Below, one piece after another: positions 24,122 to 35,500 of a stretch of DNA of 64,000 bases; positions within the stretch are counted from its first letter, which is position 1; the number at the start of each line of letters is the position of its first letter. The DNA is taken from assembly GCA_026413225.1 (NCBI GenBank), contig CM048555.1, positions 82,343,785 to 82,407,784 on the forward strand, read 5' to 3'. The stretch is from Otis tarda. Its lineage: Eukaryota > Chordata > Aves > Otidiformes > Otididae. The notes under the pieces were generated by a model. That model was not told where the DNA came from. It worked only from the letters and a program-made list of their open reading frames with translations, and searched no databases. Made by a program: the position numbers and the translations under genes.

Positions 24122-24808
24122 ATGGCGTCCTACCGCATCCGGCAGTACCGTGACCAGGACTACGACGCCGTGCGGAGCCTCTTCGCCCACGGCATCTTGG
24201 AGCACATGCCGGCCTGCTACCGCCACATGCTGCGCTCGCCGCGCACGCAGCTGGAGCTGCTGGTCCTCTTCGCAGCGGTGCGGGTGGCCGCCGGCTCCTG
24301 GCTGCTGGGGCTGGGGGCCGTGGCGCTGGTGCTGGCGGCCGTTTGGCCCCTGGCCCGCTCCCTGTACGTCGCCTACGTGCGGGAGGTGCTGAGCACCGAC
24401 CTGCTCGACATCACCGCCAGCTACCTGCGGGCGCCCGACTCCTGCTTCTGGGTGGCGGAGGCCGAGGGCGCCGTGGTGGGCACGGTGGCCGTGGCACCGC
24501 CGCAGGATCCAGCTGAGCGAGGGACGGCCCTGGAGCTGAAGCGGATGTCGGTCAGCAAGGACTACCGCGGCCGGGGCATCTCCAAAGCGCTCTGCGGCGA
24601 GGTGCTGCGCTTCGCCCGGGCGCGCGGCTACGGGGCGGTGGTGCTCTCCACCACCGTGGTGCAGGATGTGGCGCAGCGCCTCTATGAGGGCCAGGGCTTC
24701 AGGAAGGTGGGCGCCTTCAGCCCCTCGCTGCTCAGCGCCTTCTTCTGCTTCCAGATCTTCCACTACCGCTGCGACCTGCCCGGCGGCACTGCCGCCTCGC
24801 CACACTAG
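24122..24808 (+). CDS. Camello/NAT8-family N-acetyltransferase, copy 2
   Basis: 228 aa in one coding exon; the ATG lies 13 bp after a splice acceptor (24107-24108). Same architecture as the upstream copy: N-terminal YRIRQYRDQDYDAV, hydrophobic segment about 44-78, then the GNAT core (FWVAEAEG at about 109). The acetyl-CoA loop reads RGRGIS (149-154); Ser replaces the last Gly/Ala of the usual pattern, a change worth checking but not clearly inactivating. The C-terminal tail is extended and ends PGGTAASPH. The pair is a tandem duplication in the same orientation. Orthology to a particular NAT8/CML gene is not resolved. Confidence 0.85.
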   Translation: MASYRIRQYRDQDYDAVRSLFAHGILEHMPACYRHMLRSPRTQLELLVLFAAVRVAAGSWLLGLGAVALVLAAVWPLARSLYVAYVREVLSTDLLDITASYLRAPDSCFWVAEAEGAVVGTVAVAPPQDPAERGTALELKRMSVSKDYRGRGISKALCGEVLRFARARGYGAVVLSTTVVQDVAQRLYEGQGFRKVGAFSPSLLSAFFCFQIFHYRCDLPGGTAASPH

Positions 24809-25695
24809 GCACCGCTGCGGCACCCCAACCCCAGCACGCTAGGCACCGCCGCGGCACCCCAACCCCAGCGCACTGGGCACTGCCGCGGCACCCCAACCCC
24901 GGCCACGCCACATGAGGTACCGCCGCAGCACCCCAACCCCAGCCACGCCACACGAGGTACCGCCGCAGCACCCTGACCCCAGCACACCGGGCACCACCAT
25001 GGCACCCCAACCCCAGCCACGCCACATGAGGTACTGCTGCGGTACCCCAACCCCAGCACACCGGGCACTGCCGCGGCACCCCAACCCCGGCCACGCCACA
25101 TGAGGTACCGCCGCAGCACCCTGACCCCAGCACACCGGGCACCACCATGGCACCCCAACCCCAGCCACGCCACACAAGGTACCGCCATGGCACTGCTGCA
25201 GCACCCCAACCCCAGCACACCGAGCACCACCACGGCACCCCAACCCCAGCCACGCCACACGAGGTACCGCCGCGGTACCCCAACCCCAGCACACCGGGCA
25301 CTGCCGCAGCACCCCGACCCCACACACCGGGCACCACCACGGCACCCCAACCCCGGCCACGCCACACAAGGTACCGCCATGGCACTGCCGCAGCACCCCA
25401 ACCCCAGCACACCGAGCACCGCCGCGGTACCCCAACCCCAGCACACTGGGCACTGCCGCGGCACCCTGACCCCGGCCACGCCACACGAGGCACCGCCGCG
25501 GCACCCCAACCCCAGCTCACCAGGCACTGCCGCGGCACCCTGACCCCGGCCACGCCACACGAGGCACCGCCGCGGCACCCCAACCCCAGCACACCAGGCA
25601 CTGCCGCAGCACCCCAACCCCGGCCACACCACACGTGGTACCACTGTGGCACCCTGACCCGAGCACACCGGGCACCGCCGCAGCACCCCCAGCCC
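24809..25695. repeat. Minisatellite forming the 3' UTR of camello copy 2
   Basis: Starting directly after the stop codon, about 0.9 kb is built from units with gcaccccaaccccagcac and accgggcactgccgcgg blocks. Longer variants include cggccacgccacacgagg. The poly(A) signal follows the array. Confidence 0.9.
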
Positions 25696-25788
25696 CGACA
25701 CCGCCATGGCGCTCGCCTGGGGTTGGCGGTGGGGGACGGAGGCTGCGCCTGGCCAGGCTGCGGAGGCCTTTCCCGGTTTTTTAGCTGC

Positions 25789-25798
25789 AATAAATAAA
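25789..25798 (+). promoter_or_regulatory. Overlapping poly(A) signals (AATAAATAAA), camello copy 2
   Basis: Two overlapping AATAAA hexamers about 0.98 kb after the stop, placing the whole minisatellite inside the 3' UTR. Confidence 0.7.
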
Positions 25799-26287
25799 TG
25801 AAGACCTGTGGGAAAGCCGTGTGCGGGGTGTATATGGGTACGCGTGTGTGTGCACGTGTGTGTCTGTGCATTGCATGCGTGTGCGTGTGTGTGTGTGCGC
25901 ACGTGGGTGTCTGTGCACGTGCGTGCACCTTTGCATGTGTCTGCACAGGTGTGTGCATGTGCCCGCGCACGTCAGCCTGCCTGTGCCGCTGTGTGTGCCT
26001 GCACACGCCTGCCAGCCCCTGGGGACAGGGGACACTGTGGGGTGCAGGGGGGGGCCATTCCGGGGTAGGGGCAGGGGACACCCCGGGGACAGGGGACACT
26101 GTGGGGGACAGGTGCGTCCCTGGTGTTCCCAGGGCAGGACGACCCCCGTGCTGGGGACAGGGGGACCAGGGGGACCAGGACGACCCGCGGGGTGCTGGGG
26201 GTGGGCCATTCCGGGGTGGGGGCAGGGGACACCCCGGGGACCTCAGGGCCTGGGAAGGGGCGGGAGGGAGGGGGCATGCCCTCACTT

Positions 26288-26440
26288 AAGATGGCGGCGA
26301 CGCCGGCCCCGCCGTGCCCTCAGTGAAGATGGCGGCGTTTCCCTTCCCCACCTCCTCCTCCCCGTGCCCTCACTCAAGATGGCGGCGGCCGGACCGGCGT
26401 CCGGAGGGGCGGGGCGGGGCGGGGCGGGGCGGGGCGGGCG
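26288..26440 (+). promoter_or_regulatory. VPS16: VPS16 promoter: three YY1 motifs and an Sp1 run
   Basis: AAGATGGCGGC occurs at 26288-26298, 26326-26336 and 26376-26386, each preceded by a ccctca-type flank, followed by a GGGGC-repeat Sp1 tract (about 26406-26438). The start codon is at 26509. YY1 sites of this orientation are typical around housekeeping start sites. Confidence 0.65.
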
Positions 26441-26508
26441 GAAGCGCAGGCGGAGGCGGAGGCCGCGGCGCCGGCAGCTCCCGGCCGGTCGCGGCCCGTG
26501 CCCGCACC

Positions 26509-29500
26509 ATGGACTGCTACACGGCCAACTGGAACCCGCTGGGCGAGGAGGCCTTCTACCGGTGAGCGGCGGCGGCCCGGGCCCGCTACCGCCCGAAGGC
26601 GGCCGCTGCCCGGCCCTGGGGCCGGCCAGGGGACTGCTCGGGGGGTCTCAGGGCTGGTAGTGGGCCTTGGGGCTGGCTGGGGGTCCCGGAGCTGGTCAGG
26701 GGGTCCCGGGATGGTCATGGACCTTGAGACTGGTCAGGGGATCCCAGAACTGGTCCGGGCATCCTAAAGCTGGTCAGGGTGTCCCGGGACAGCCGTGGGC
26801 CTTGGGGCTGGCGGGGGGGTCCCAAAGCTGTTCAGGGTGTCCCGGGACAGCCGTGGGCCTTGGGGCTGGCTGGGGGGTCCCGGAGCTGGTCAGGGTGTCC
26901 TGGGACAGCCGTGGGCCTTGGGGCTGGCTGGGGGGTCCCGGAGATGGTCAGGGGGTCCTGGGACAGCCGTGGGCCTTGGGGCTGGCTGGGGGTCCCGGAG
27001 CTGGTCAGGGTGTCCCGGGACAGCCGTGGGCCTTGGGGCTGGCTGGGGGGTCCCCGGCCTGGCTGGGGGATAGGCACCTAGCCTCCCAGCCCTCACTGTG
27101 CTGCCTGTCTGTCCGTCCGTCTGTCCGTCCGTCGCCTGCAGGAGGTTCGAGCTGTACGCCATGGAGTGGGGCCTGAGGGACGACCTGCGCGACTGCCTGC
27201 TGGCAGCCGCCCCGTACGGGGGGCCCATAGGTAGGGCTGGGCCCCGGCCCCCCGGGAGGACCCTGCGCTGCGGCAGGACCCCCCCGGGCGCGTGGGACAG
27301 GGGCTGCCCCTGACCCCCGCGGCGACGGCAGAGGGGCTGCGGCTCAGACGCGCTGTCCTACCCCGCCGCAGCTCTGCTGAAGAACAACACCCGCAAGGAG
27401 AAATCCCCCAGCGCCCGCCCGCTGCTGGAGATCTACTCGTCCTCGGGGCTCCTCCTGGCCAGCGTCCCGGTGAGCTGCCCCGCGTCGGCCGCCCCCCTTC
27501 ACCTGCGCCCTGGCTGCTCCTCGGAGGTGGCAGGGAGCTTGCCGCAGGACACCGCAGGCCGTGGCTCTCTGCCCCTCGCGGCGATAAGCCCAGGGCGGGG
27601 GGTCCGTGTCGCCCCAAAGGCTGGGTTACGGGCTGGGGGTGCCGGTGGATCGCGGGGCTGCGGGGCTGGCAGTCGCCTCTGCCTGCGCCGCTCGCCTGCG
27701 CGTCCCTGGGCGGCTGCTCTGGTCTCTGCGTGGGGAAGCAGGGTGCTGCCGTGTGTCCTCGGCGCTCTCGGCTCTCGGAGCGATGGCTCCGTGCAGCCCC
27801 CGCAGCCCCCGACGGCTTTGGAGAAGCCACTTGGAAGCGGTGGTGTGCGTGAGCGGGGAGCTGTAGGGAGAGGGAGGCCGCCCAGCCCTGGGAGAAGGGG
27901 GCGCGTGGGGATGGGAGCCGTGGCGTTGGCACTGCAGGAGCATCCTCCCTTCCGCGCTGTCCAGGGCTGGGGCGGACGCGGGGCGCTGAGGGCACAGAGG
28001 GACAGGGAAAGCTGCTGCAACCGCAGGGCCCCACAGAGCCAGGGGTATCAGAGCTGCGGACACGCAACCGTGGCTGTTGGCTTTGTATACATCTCCTGGA
28101 GCGATGTCCATGGGGTTGGGCCGGCCGGGAGGCGAGCAGCCCCACGGCGCGCTCAGGCGTCTCCCGCCCGCAGTGGAAGAGCGGGCAGCTGGTGCAGCTG
28201 GGCTGGACGGCCAGCGAGGACCTGCTGTGCATCCAGGAGGACGGCACTGTTCTCATCTACAACCTCTTCTGCGAGTTCAAGCGCCACTTCAGCATGGGCA
28301 ACGTGAGTGGGGCGCGACGGGGAGCTGGAGACTCCCGGGTTGGGTTGGTGTGACGGGGAACGGAGCCTTGCGAGGCCCCCGAGCGCTCTCCCGGCCCCGC
28401 GGGGCACAGCGGGGAGCCTGGGGCACCGGCGCAGCTCTCTCTGCGGTGCAGGAGGTGCTGCAAAACCGCGTGCTGGAGGCGAAGGTCTTCCACACGGAGT
28501 ACGGCACCGGCGTGGCCATCCTCACCGGCGCGCACCGCTTCTCCCTGACCACCAACATCGACGACCTGAAGCTGCGCAGGATGCCCGAGGTTCCCGGTGC
28601 GTCCCCTCCCTGCTGCCCGCCGCTCCGGCCGGCCGCGGGGGCTGACGCCGATGCCTGGCAGGTCTGCAGAAGCCGCCGTCGTGCTGGGCCGTGCTGTCCC
28701 AGGACAGAGTCACCATCATCCTGCTGGCGGCCGGGCAGGACCTCTACCTCCTGGACAACACCTCCTGCTCTGTGGTGGTGAGCGAGCTGCGGCGGGCGGT
28801 CTGCGCCCCCCACGCTGGCCGGCAGGTCCCTCCGCTGTCCCGTGGGATGCTCCCCACCCTGCGCTGCCTGGCAGGTCCCTCCCCCGTCCCATGGGATGCT
28901 CCCCACCTGCGCTGCCTGGCAGGTCCTTCCCCTGTCCCACGGGATGCTCCCCGGTCTCCAGCGCTGCCTGGCAGGTCCTTCCCCTGTCCCACGGGATGCT
29001 CCCCGGTCTCCAGTGCTGCCTGGCAGGTCCTTCCCCTGTCCCACGGGATGCTCCCCGGTCTCCAGTGCTGCCTGGCAGGTCCCTCCCCTGTCCCGCGGGA
29101 TGCTCCCCACCTGTGCTGCCTGGCAGGTCCCTCCCCTGTCCCGCGGGATGCTCCCCACCTGTGCTGCCTGGCAGGTCCCTCCCCCGTCCCATGGGATGCT
29201 CCCCACCTGCGCTGCCTGGCAGGTCCTTCCCCTGTCCCACGGGATGCTCCCCGGTCTCCAGTGCTGCCTGGCAGGTCCCTCCCCTGTCCCGCGGGATGCT
29301 CCCCACCTGTGCTGCCTGGCAGGTCCTTCCGCTGTCCCGTGGGATGCTCCCCACCCTGCGCTGCCTGGCAGGTCCTTCCCCTGTCCCGCGGGATGCTCCG
29401 CAGCCTCCAGTGCTGCCTGGCAGGTCCTTTCCCTGCTGTCCCGTGGACAGATTGTGCAGCGGGGCCGCCTGGCCCCATCCTGGCCAGGGCAACGGGCTGA

Positions 29501-32500
29501 GGGCTAAGCGGATACAGGGTGGGAAGGGACGCCCTGCTCTGATCAGTCCTCAGCCCCTTACGCAGCGCGGGTGCTGGCGCGCAGCACGTCCCGTGTCCCC
29601 GGAGCGTGCCCCCCAAGTGTGACTCTGTTGCTGTCCCAGACCCCCCCAGGCATGAGCCCCTCCGCCGGTGCCTACCTGCAGATGGCCGTGTCCTTCAACT
29701 ACCGCTGCCTGGCGCTCTTCACCGACACCGGCTACATCTGGATGGGGCTGGCCACACTGAAGGTGAGCGGCTCGCTCCCCGCCGCGTCCCGGGGCGTTGG
29801 GGTGTCAGCCCAGCCCTCCCCTCCCTCTCTGGCAGGCGGACCCGGGCTGGAGAGGGGGCTGGGCGCTCCCGTGGGACCCGCTCCTGGTGCAGCGCCCGCG
29901 GTCCCGCGGCCCAGCGTGGCCTGGGCTGTGCTGTTCGTCCCCCGGCAGCTCCCCTCGGCACGTGGCCCCAGCGCGCGCGGTGCTGCCTGTCCTGGCAGCG
30001 CCGTCCCCCTGACCCCGCTCTCTCCCGCTGCAGGAGAAGCTCTGCGAGTTCAACAGCAGCATCCGCTCTCCGCCCAAGCAGATGGTTTGGTGAGTGGTGT
30101 CCCTGCCGGCCCGCTCTGCCCCGGGCCGTGCCCACCCACGCCCCTCCAGTGCCCTGAGCCTTTGCCGGGGTCCGCTCGGCCCTGCGCCCGCCCCGCTGCC
30201 TCCCTGGGACGAGTGGGACCCTCTGGCGTCCGCGTTCCAGGGGCGGGGGCTGCCGCGGGGCCAGGGTTAAGCGGGGCGGGGGGTCTCCGGCAGGTGCATG
30301 CGTCCCCGCAGCCGGCAGCGTGCCGTGGTGGTGGCCTGGGACCGGCAGCTGATGGTGGTGGGGAACTCCACGGAGTGCATCCAGTATCCTTTGGGGAAGG
30401 GGCCGGTGTCGTTTGTGAAGGCCAGCCCAACCCGTGGGCCTCGCAGGGCTCTCGCTGGCCACCCTGCTGCTGGAGCCACTAAAGCCCCCGGGCCGGGAGC
30501 GCCGGCCCTGCCGAGGTCCAGTCCCGATTCCCCAAGGCTGCAGTGGGTGGGGGGATTCCTGTCCCTCCCACGTCCCGATCCTGCACCGTGCTGCTTCTCC
30601 AGGGAGAGGGGGGTCGCCAGCCACAGCCGCACGGGGACGGGCTCCACGCCGCTCTGCTGTGTCACTGGGGCTGGGCTGCGCCCCGAGCCGCTTTCTTCCC
30701 GCGAGCCCTTAGCGCGAGCGCAGGTTCGTCCTGGATGAGGACTCCTACCTGGTCCCCGAGCTGGACGGGGTCCGCATCTTGTCCCGCACCTCCCACGAGT
30801 TCCTGCACGAGATCCCAGGTGAGATGGCGCCGGGGGCCGAGGCTGAGGCCGGTGACTTTGTGGGTGAGGGTCCAGCCTGCCCAGCTCTTTTGGGAGGCGG
30901 GGGGAGCCCCTCTGTATAGAGCCGTGCCCGGAGCCCCAGCAGCCGCCAGTGCAGGGCTCCCTGCCATTCCTTCGCCGGCCCTGGGCTCCCTCCTGCGCCG
31001 CACCGCACCGGTTCTGATCTCCTCCTTCGCCAGCTCTGCCGAGCCCCCGTGTCGCGAGCGCTGGGAGAGTGGCCCCGAGCCATCCGTCGCCGCGGCTCTG
31101 CCTGGGTCCTCAGGCTGGCGGCAGCTGTGCTCCCGCAGCGCCGAAGGACGGGGCTGGCACGGGCTCCCCTGGGCTCCAGGGCTGCGGGTGGGGATGGTGG
31201 AGGAGCGGGCTGCAGGGGGTGCAGGTGATGCTCCTGGGCTGGGGCGGTCTCTCACGTGGTTTTGGTTTGTTTTTTACCCCTTCTCTGCAGAGGCCAGCCA
31301 GGAGATCTTCAAGATCGCCTCCATGGCGCCGGGCGCGCTGCTGCTGGAGGCCCAGAAGGAGTACGAGGTACGGCCCGCTGCCCCGCTCCGCGTCCTGCCT
31401 GCCCTGACGGGGCCGGGCTGGCTCCGGCGCAAACGGCTGCCAGCGTTATCCCGCGGGGCGGGAAGGGGAAGATTCCGGAGGTCCCTGCTGGGACGAGGGC
31501 TGCTGTGCCCTGCTCACAGGGGTGCTGGGGTTCCCCCCGGCTGATGATCGCCCCGCGGGCCGTGTTTCTCCGCAGAAGGAGAGCCAGAAGGCGGACGAGT
31601 ACCTGCGGGAGATCAAGGACCAGAAGCTGCTCGCGGAGGCGGTGAGCCAGTGCATCGAGGCAGCTGGCTACGAGCACGAGCCCGACACGCAGAAGTCGCT
31701 GCTGAGGGTGAGCAAAGCGCAGGGGGGCTTCGCTGCGGCTGCGGGCGTCTCCCTGCCGGCTCGCGGTGGCGCCGCGGCCGGCACAGCCCCAGCGCCGCAT
31801 GCCCCTTCCCGCAGGCCGCCTCCTTCGGCAAGTGCTTCATCGACAAGTTCCCCCCGGAGAGCTTCGTGCGCATGTGCCAGGACCTGCGCGTGCTCAACGC
31901 CATCCGCGACTACCAGATCGGCATCCCCCTCACCTTCACGCAGTATCCTCCGCGGGACGGTGTGCGCGTGGGGACCCTGGGGCTGGGGGCAGGGTCTGGC
32001 CCAGCCCCCGGGGCTCTGGGCCTTGCTGGGGTGGCCACCTCATAGTGGGAAGGAGCTGCGGAGCCGCTTGGCTACCAGCCCCGTGGGGTCTGAGCACCAG
32101 CTGTGCCCCAGGCCGCATGGCAGGCGTCTGTAGCTGAGACCTCTACGCTCGTCACACCCTCAGGGCTGGCCTGTGGTGCTTGCAGAGCCGAGCTGGCCCT
32201 GCGGCTGTACGTGCCCGCGTGCCAGGCAGGGATGCTGCCAGGAGCGGGGTGCCCAGCACTTGTTGCCTGCGCTCCGTGGGGTTTTGGGGTCCCGGATGTC
32301 CCTTGACTGCCCCGCAGATACAAGCGGCTCACCGTCGAGGTCCTGCTGGACAGGTACGGGTCCCAGCGAGCGGGGTGCGACAGCCTGGGCCAAGGCAGTG
32401 TCCGGCTGCGCTGCAGTCCCCCTCCCCACGGTCCCCGTTCCCCCTTGCGGGCGCTGAGCACTCGGGGTCCCCCGCGAGGCTGGCTGAGCCGCTCGGACCC

Positions 32501-35500
32501 GTGTGGGGCCGCGCTGCTGACCCCCGCGTGCCACGCCAGGCTGGTCCTGCGGCGCCTCTACCCCCTGGCCATCAGGATCTGCGAGTACCTGCGCCTCTCG
32601 GAGATCCAGGGCGTCAGCCGCATCCTGGCCCACTGGGCCTGCTACAAGGTGAGGAGGGGGCTTGGAGGGCTCTGCCCGCCCGGGGCCGTGCGGGGACCTC
32701 TCCGCTCGCGCCCTTCCAGGTGCAGCAGAAGGACAAGTCCGATGAGGAGGTGGCCCACGCCATCAACCAGAAGCTGGGTGACACGCCAGGCATCTCCTAC
32801 TCCGAGATCGCCGCCCGCGCTTACGACTGCGGCAGGACGGAGCTGGCCATCAAGGTCTCTCGGCCGGGGCCGCGGCGGGGCGGTAGGCACGTGTGGCGGC
32901 CGTGCGCTGACGGCCCCTCTGCCGCCTGCAGCTGCTGGAGTATGAGCCGCGCTCCGGGGAGCAGGTCCCGCTGCTGCTGAAGATGAAGCGGAGCAAGCTG
33001 GCCCTCAGCAAAGCCATCGAGAGCGGGGACACGGACCTGGGTGAGGGGCAGGGCAGGGGACGGACCCTGCGGGACCCTGGTGCGCGGGGTCTGCTCAGCT
33101 TCCGGGCAGCAAACCTCCCTGGGGAGGGATCTGGGGTCTGCTGGGGCCCGGTTGTCACTTTGTGCCGTGTGGAGTGAGGGGGCAGGAGGTGCCTGAGCCC
33201 TGCGGGGCAGCACGGGGCTCTGCAGGATCCCATCCCCCCCCAAACCGCGCTCTCCGCCCCAGTCTACACCGTGGTGCTGCACCTGAAGAACGAGCTGAAT
33301 CGCGGCACCTTCTTCATGACGCTGCAGAACCAGCCGGTGGCCCTCAGCCTGTACCGCCAGGTAGGGGTGTCCCTGGGGGCCAGCGTGGCGGGACGGGCGC
33401 AGCGCCCCGTCCCCCGGTGCCCTAACCCCCTCCCATCGCTCCCCAGTTCTGCAAGCACCAGGAGCGGGAGACGCTGAAGGACCTGTACAACCAGGACGAC
33501 AATCACCAGGAGCTCGGCAACTTCCACGTGCACTCCAGCTACTCGGAGAAGGTCTGTGCCCGGCGGCGGGAGGAGCGGGGAGGACGGGCTGGTGGGCGCC
33601 GGGGAGGTCAGGATCCCACCCAGGGCTTGGCAGGACCCAGCCCCCTGCCCGGCTCCGGGGCTCCAAAGCAAAGCATTGCAGAGCCAGAGCTTCGCTTTGG
33701 CCGTGGCTCGGCACCAGAACCCCTCCTGCCCCTCCTGGGGGCCTCTGGGGGTGCTGCCCCGTCCCTGTCCGTCAGCTGGCAGGGGGTGAAGCGGCCGTGC
33801 TCTGCCCCCAGCGCATCGAAGGGCGAGTGGGAGCGCTGCAGAGCGCTCTGGACGAGTACTACAAAGCCAAGAACGAGTTTGCCGCCAAGGTGAGCGCGGC
33901 CGGGGCCGGGGAGGTGCCGTGGGGCATTGCCGGTGGGCACAGGGGCTCTGCGGCTGGGCCACCTCCGTGTGATGTGGCACTGCAGGTCCCCCTGCCCCGC
34001 TCCATCGCTTGCTGGGGCAGGGACCCTCCGGGCCCCTGGGCTGGGATGGGGACCCCGGAGCTGTGGCCTTGCTCCCCAGGCCACAGAGGACCAGATCAAG
34101 CTGCTGCGGCTCCAGCGGCATCTCCAGGAGGACTTCGACAAGCCCTACCTCGACCTCTCGCTGCACGACACCGTCTCCAACCTCATCCTGGACGGCCACC
34201 ACAAGCGCGCCGAGCAGCTCTACCGGGAGTTCAGGATCCCCGACAAGAGGTCGGTCCCGGGGGGGCTCGGCGCAGGGCATATGTGTGGCATCCAGGGGAT
34301 CAGGCCCAGCCAGCACGGGTTCACGAAAGGCAGGTCGTGCTTGGCCAACCTCATTTCCTTTTACGACTGGGTGACCAGCCTGGTGGATGAGGGAAAGGCT
34401 GTTGATGTGGTCTACCCGGACTTCAGCAAAGCCTTTGACACGGTCTCTCACAGTATTCTCCTAGGGAAACTGGCTGCCCGTGGACTGGGTAGGTATACCC
34501 TTCTTTGGATAAAGAACTGGCTAGGGAGCCGTGCCCAGCGGGTAGTAGTTAATGGAGTCAAGTCCAGCTGGCAGCCTGTTACAAGTGGTGTCCCCCAGGG
34601 GTCGGTACTTGGGCCCGTCTTGTTCAATATCTTTACTGATGACCTAGACGAGGGGATTGAGTGTACCCTCAGTAAGTTTGCAGATGACACCAAGTTGGGT
34701 GGCGGTGTTGATCTGCCTGAGGGTAGGGAGGCCCTTCAGAGGGCCAGATAGGCTGGATCGCTGGGCTGAGCTGAACGGGATGAGGTTCAACAAGGCCAAG
34801 TGTCGGGTCCTGCACTTTGGCCACAACAACCCCGTGCAGCGCTATAGGCTCGGAGCTGAGTGGCTGGAGGACTGTGAAGAGGAAAGGGACCTGGGGGTGT
34901 TGGTTGATGCTCAGCTGAACATGAGCCGACAGTGTGCCCAGGTGGCCAAGCGGGCCAACGGCATCCTGGCCTGCATTAGAAATAGTGTGGCCAGCAGGAG
35001 CAGGGAGGTAATCATCCCCCTGTATTCGGCGCTGGTGAGGCCGCACCTCGAGTACTGTGTTCAGTTTTGGGCCCCTCACTACAAGAAAGACATTGAAGCC
35101 CTGGAACGTGTCCAGAGAGGGCAACAAAGCTGGTGAGGGGTCTGGAGCACAAGTCTTATGAGGAGCGGCTGAGAGAGTTGGGATTGTTTAGTCTGGAGAA
35201 GAGGAGGCTCAGGGGAGACCTCATTGCACTCTACAGCTTCCTGAAGGCAGGTTGTGATGAGCGGGGGTTTGGCCTCTTCTCCCAGGCAACAAGCAGGACC
35301 CGAGGACATGGCCACAAGTTGTACCAAAGGAGGTTTAGATTGGACGTGAGGAAAAACTTTTTCTCCCAAAGAGTGGTCAGGCACTGGAATGGCCTGCCCA
35401 GGGAGGTGGTGGAGTCGCCGTCCCTGGCAGTGTTCAAGAGGCGGCTTGACGAGAAGCTACAAGATATGGTTTAGTAGCTGTGGCAGCAATGGTAGTGGGA

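Noticed and set aside
28800-29430. CRISPR-like array or duplicated exons
   Set aside because: 48-bp units without unique spacers, and no conserved frame. VPS16 exons 6 and 7 join correctly without them.
34259-35474. A retroviral or active reverse-transcriptase gene
   Set aside because: The motifs and the octamer 3' end are those of a CR1 non-LTR element. Frameshifts and 5' truncation make it a dead copy.
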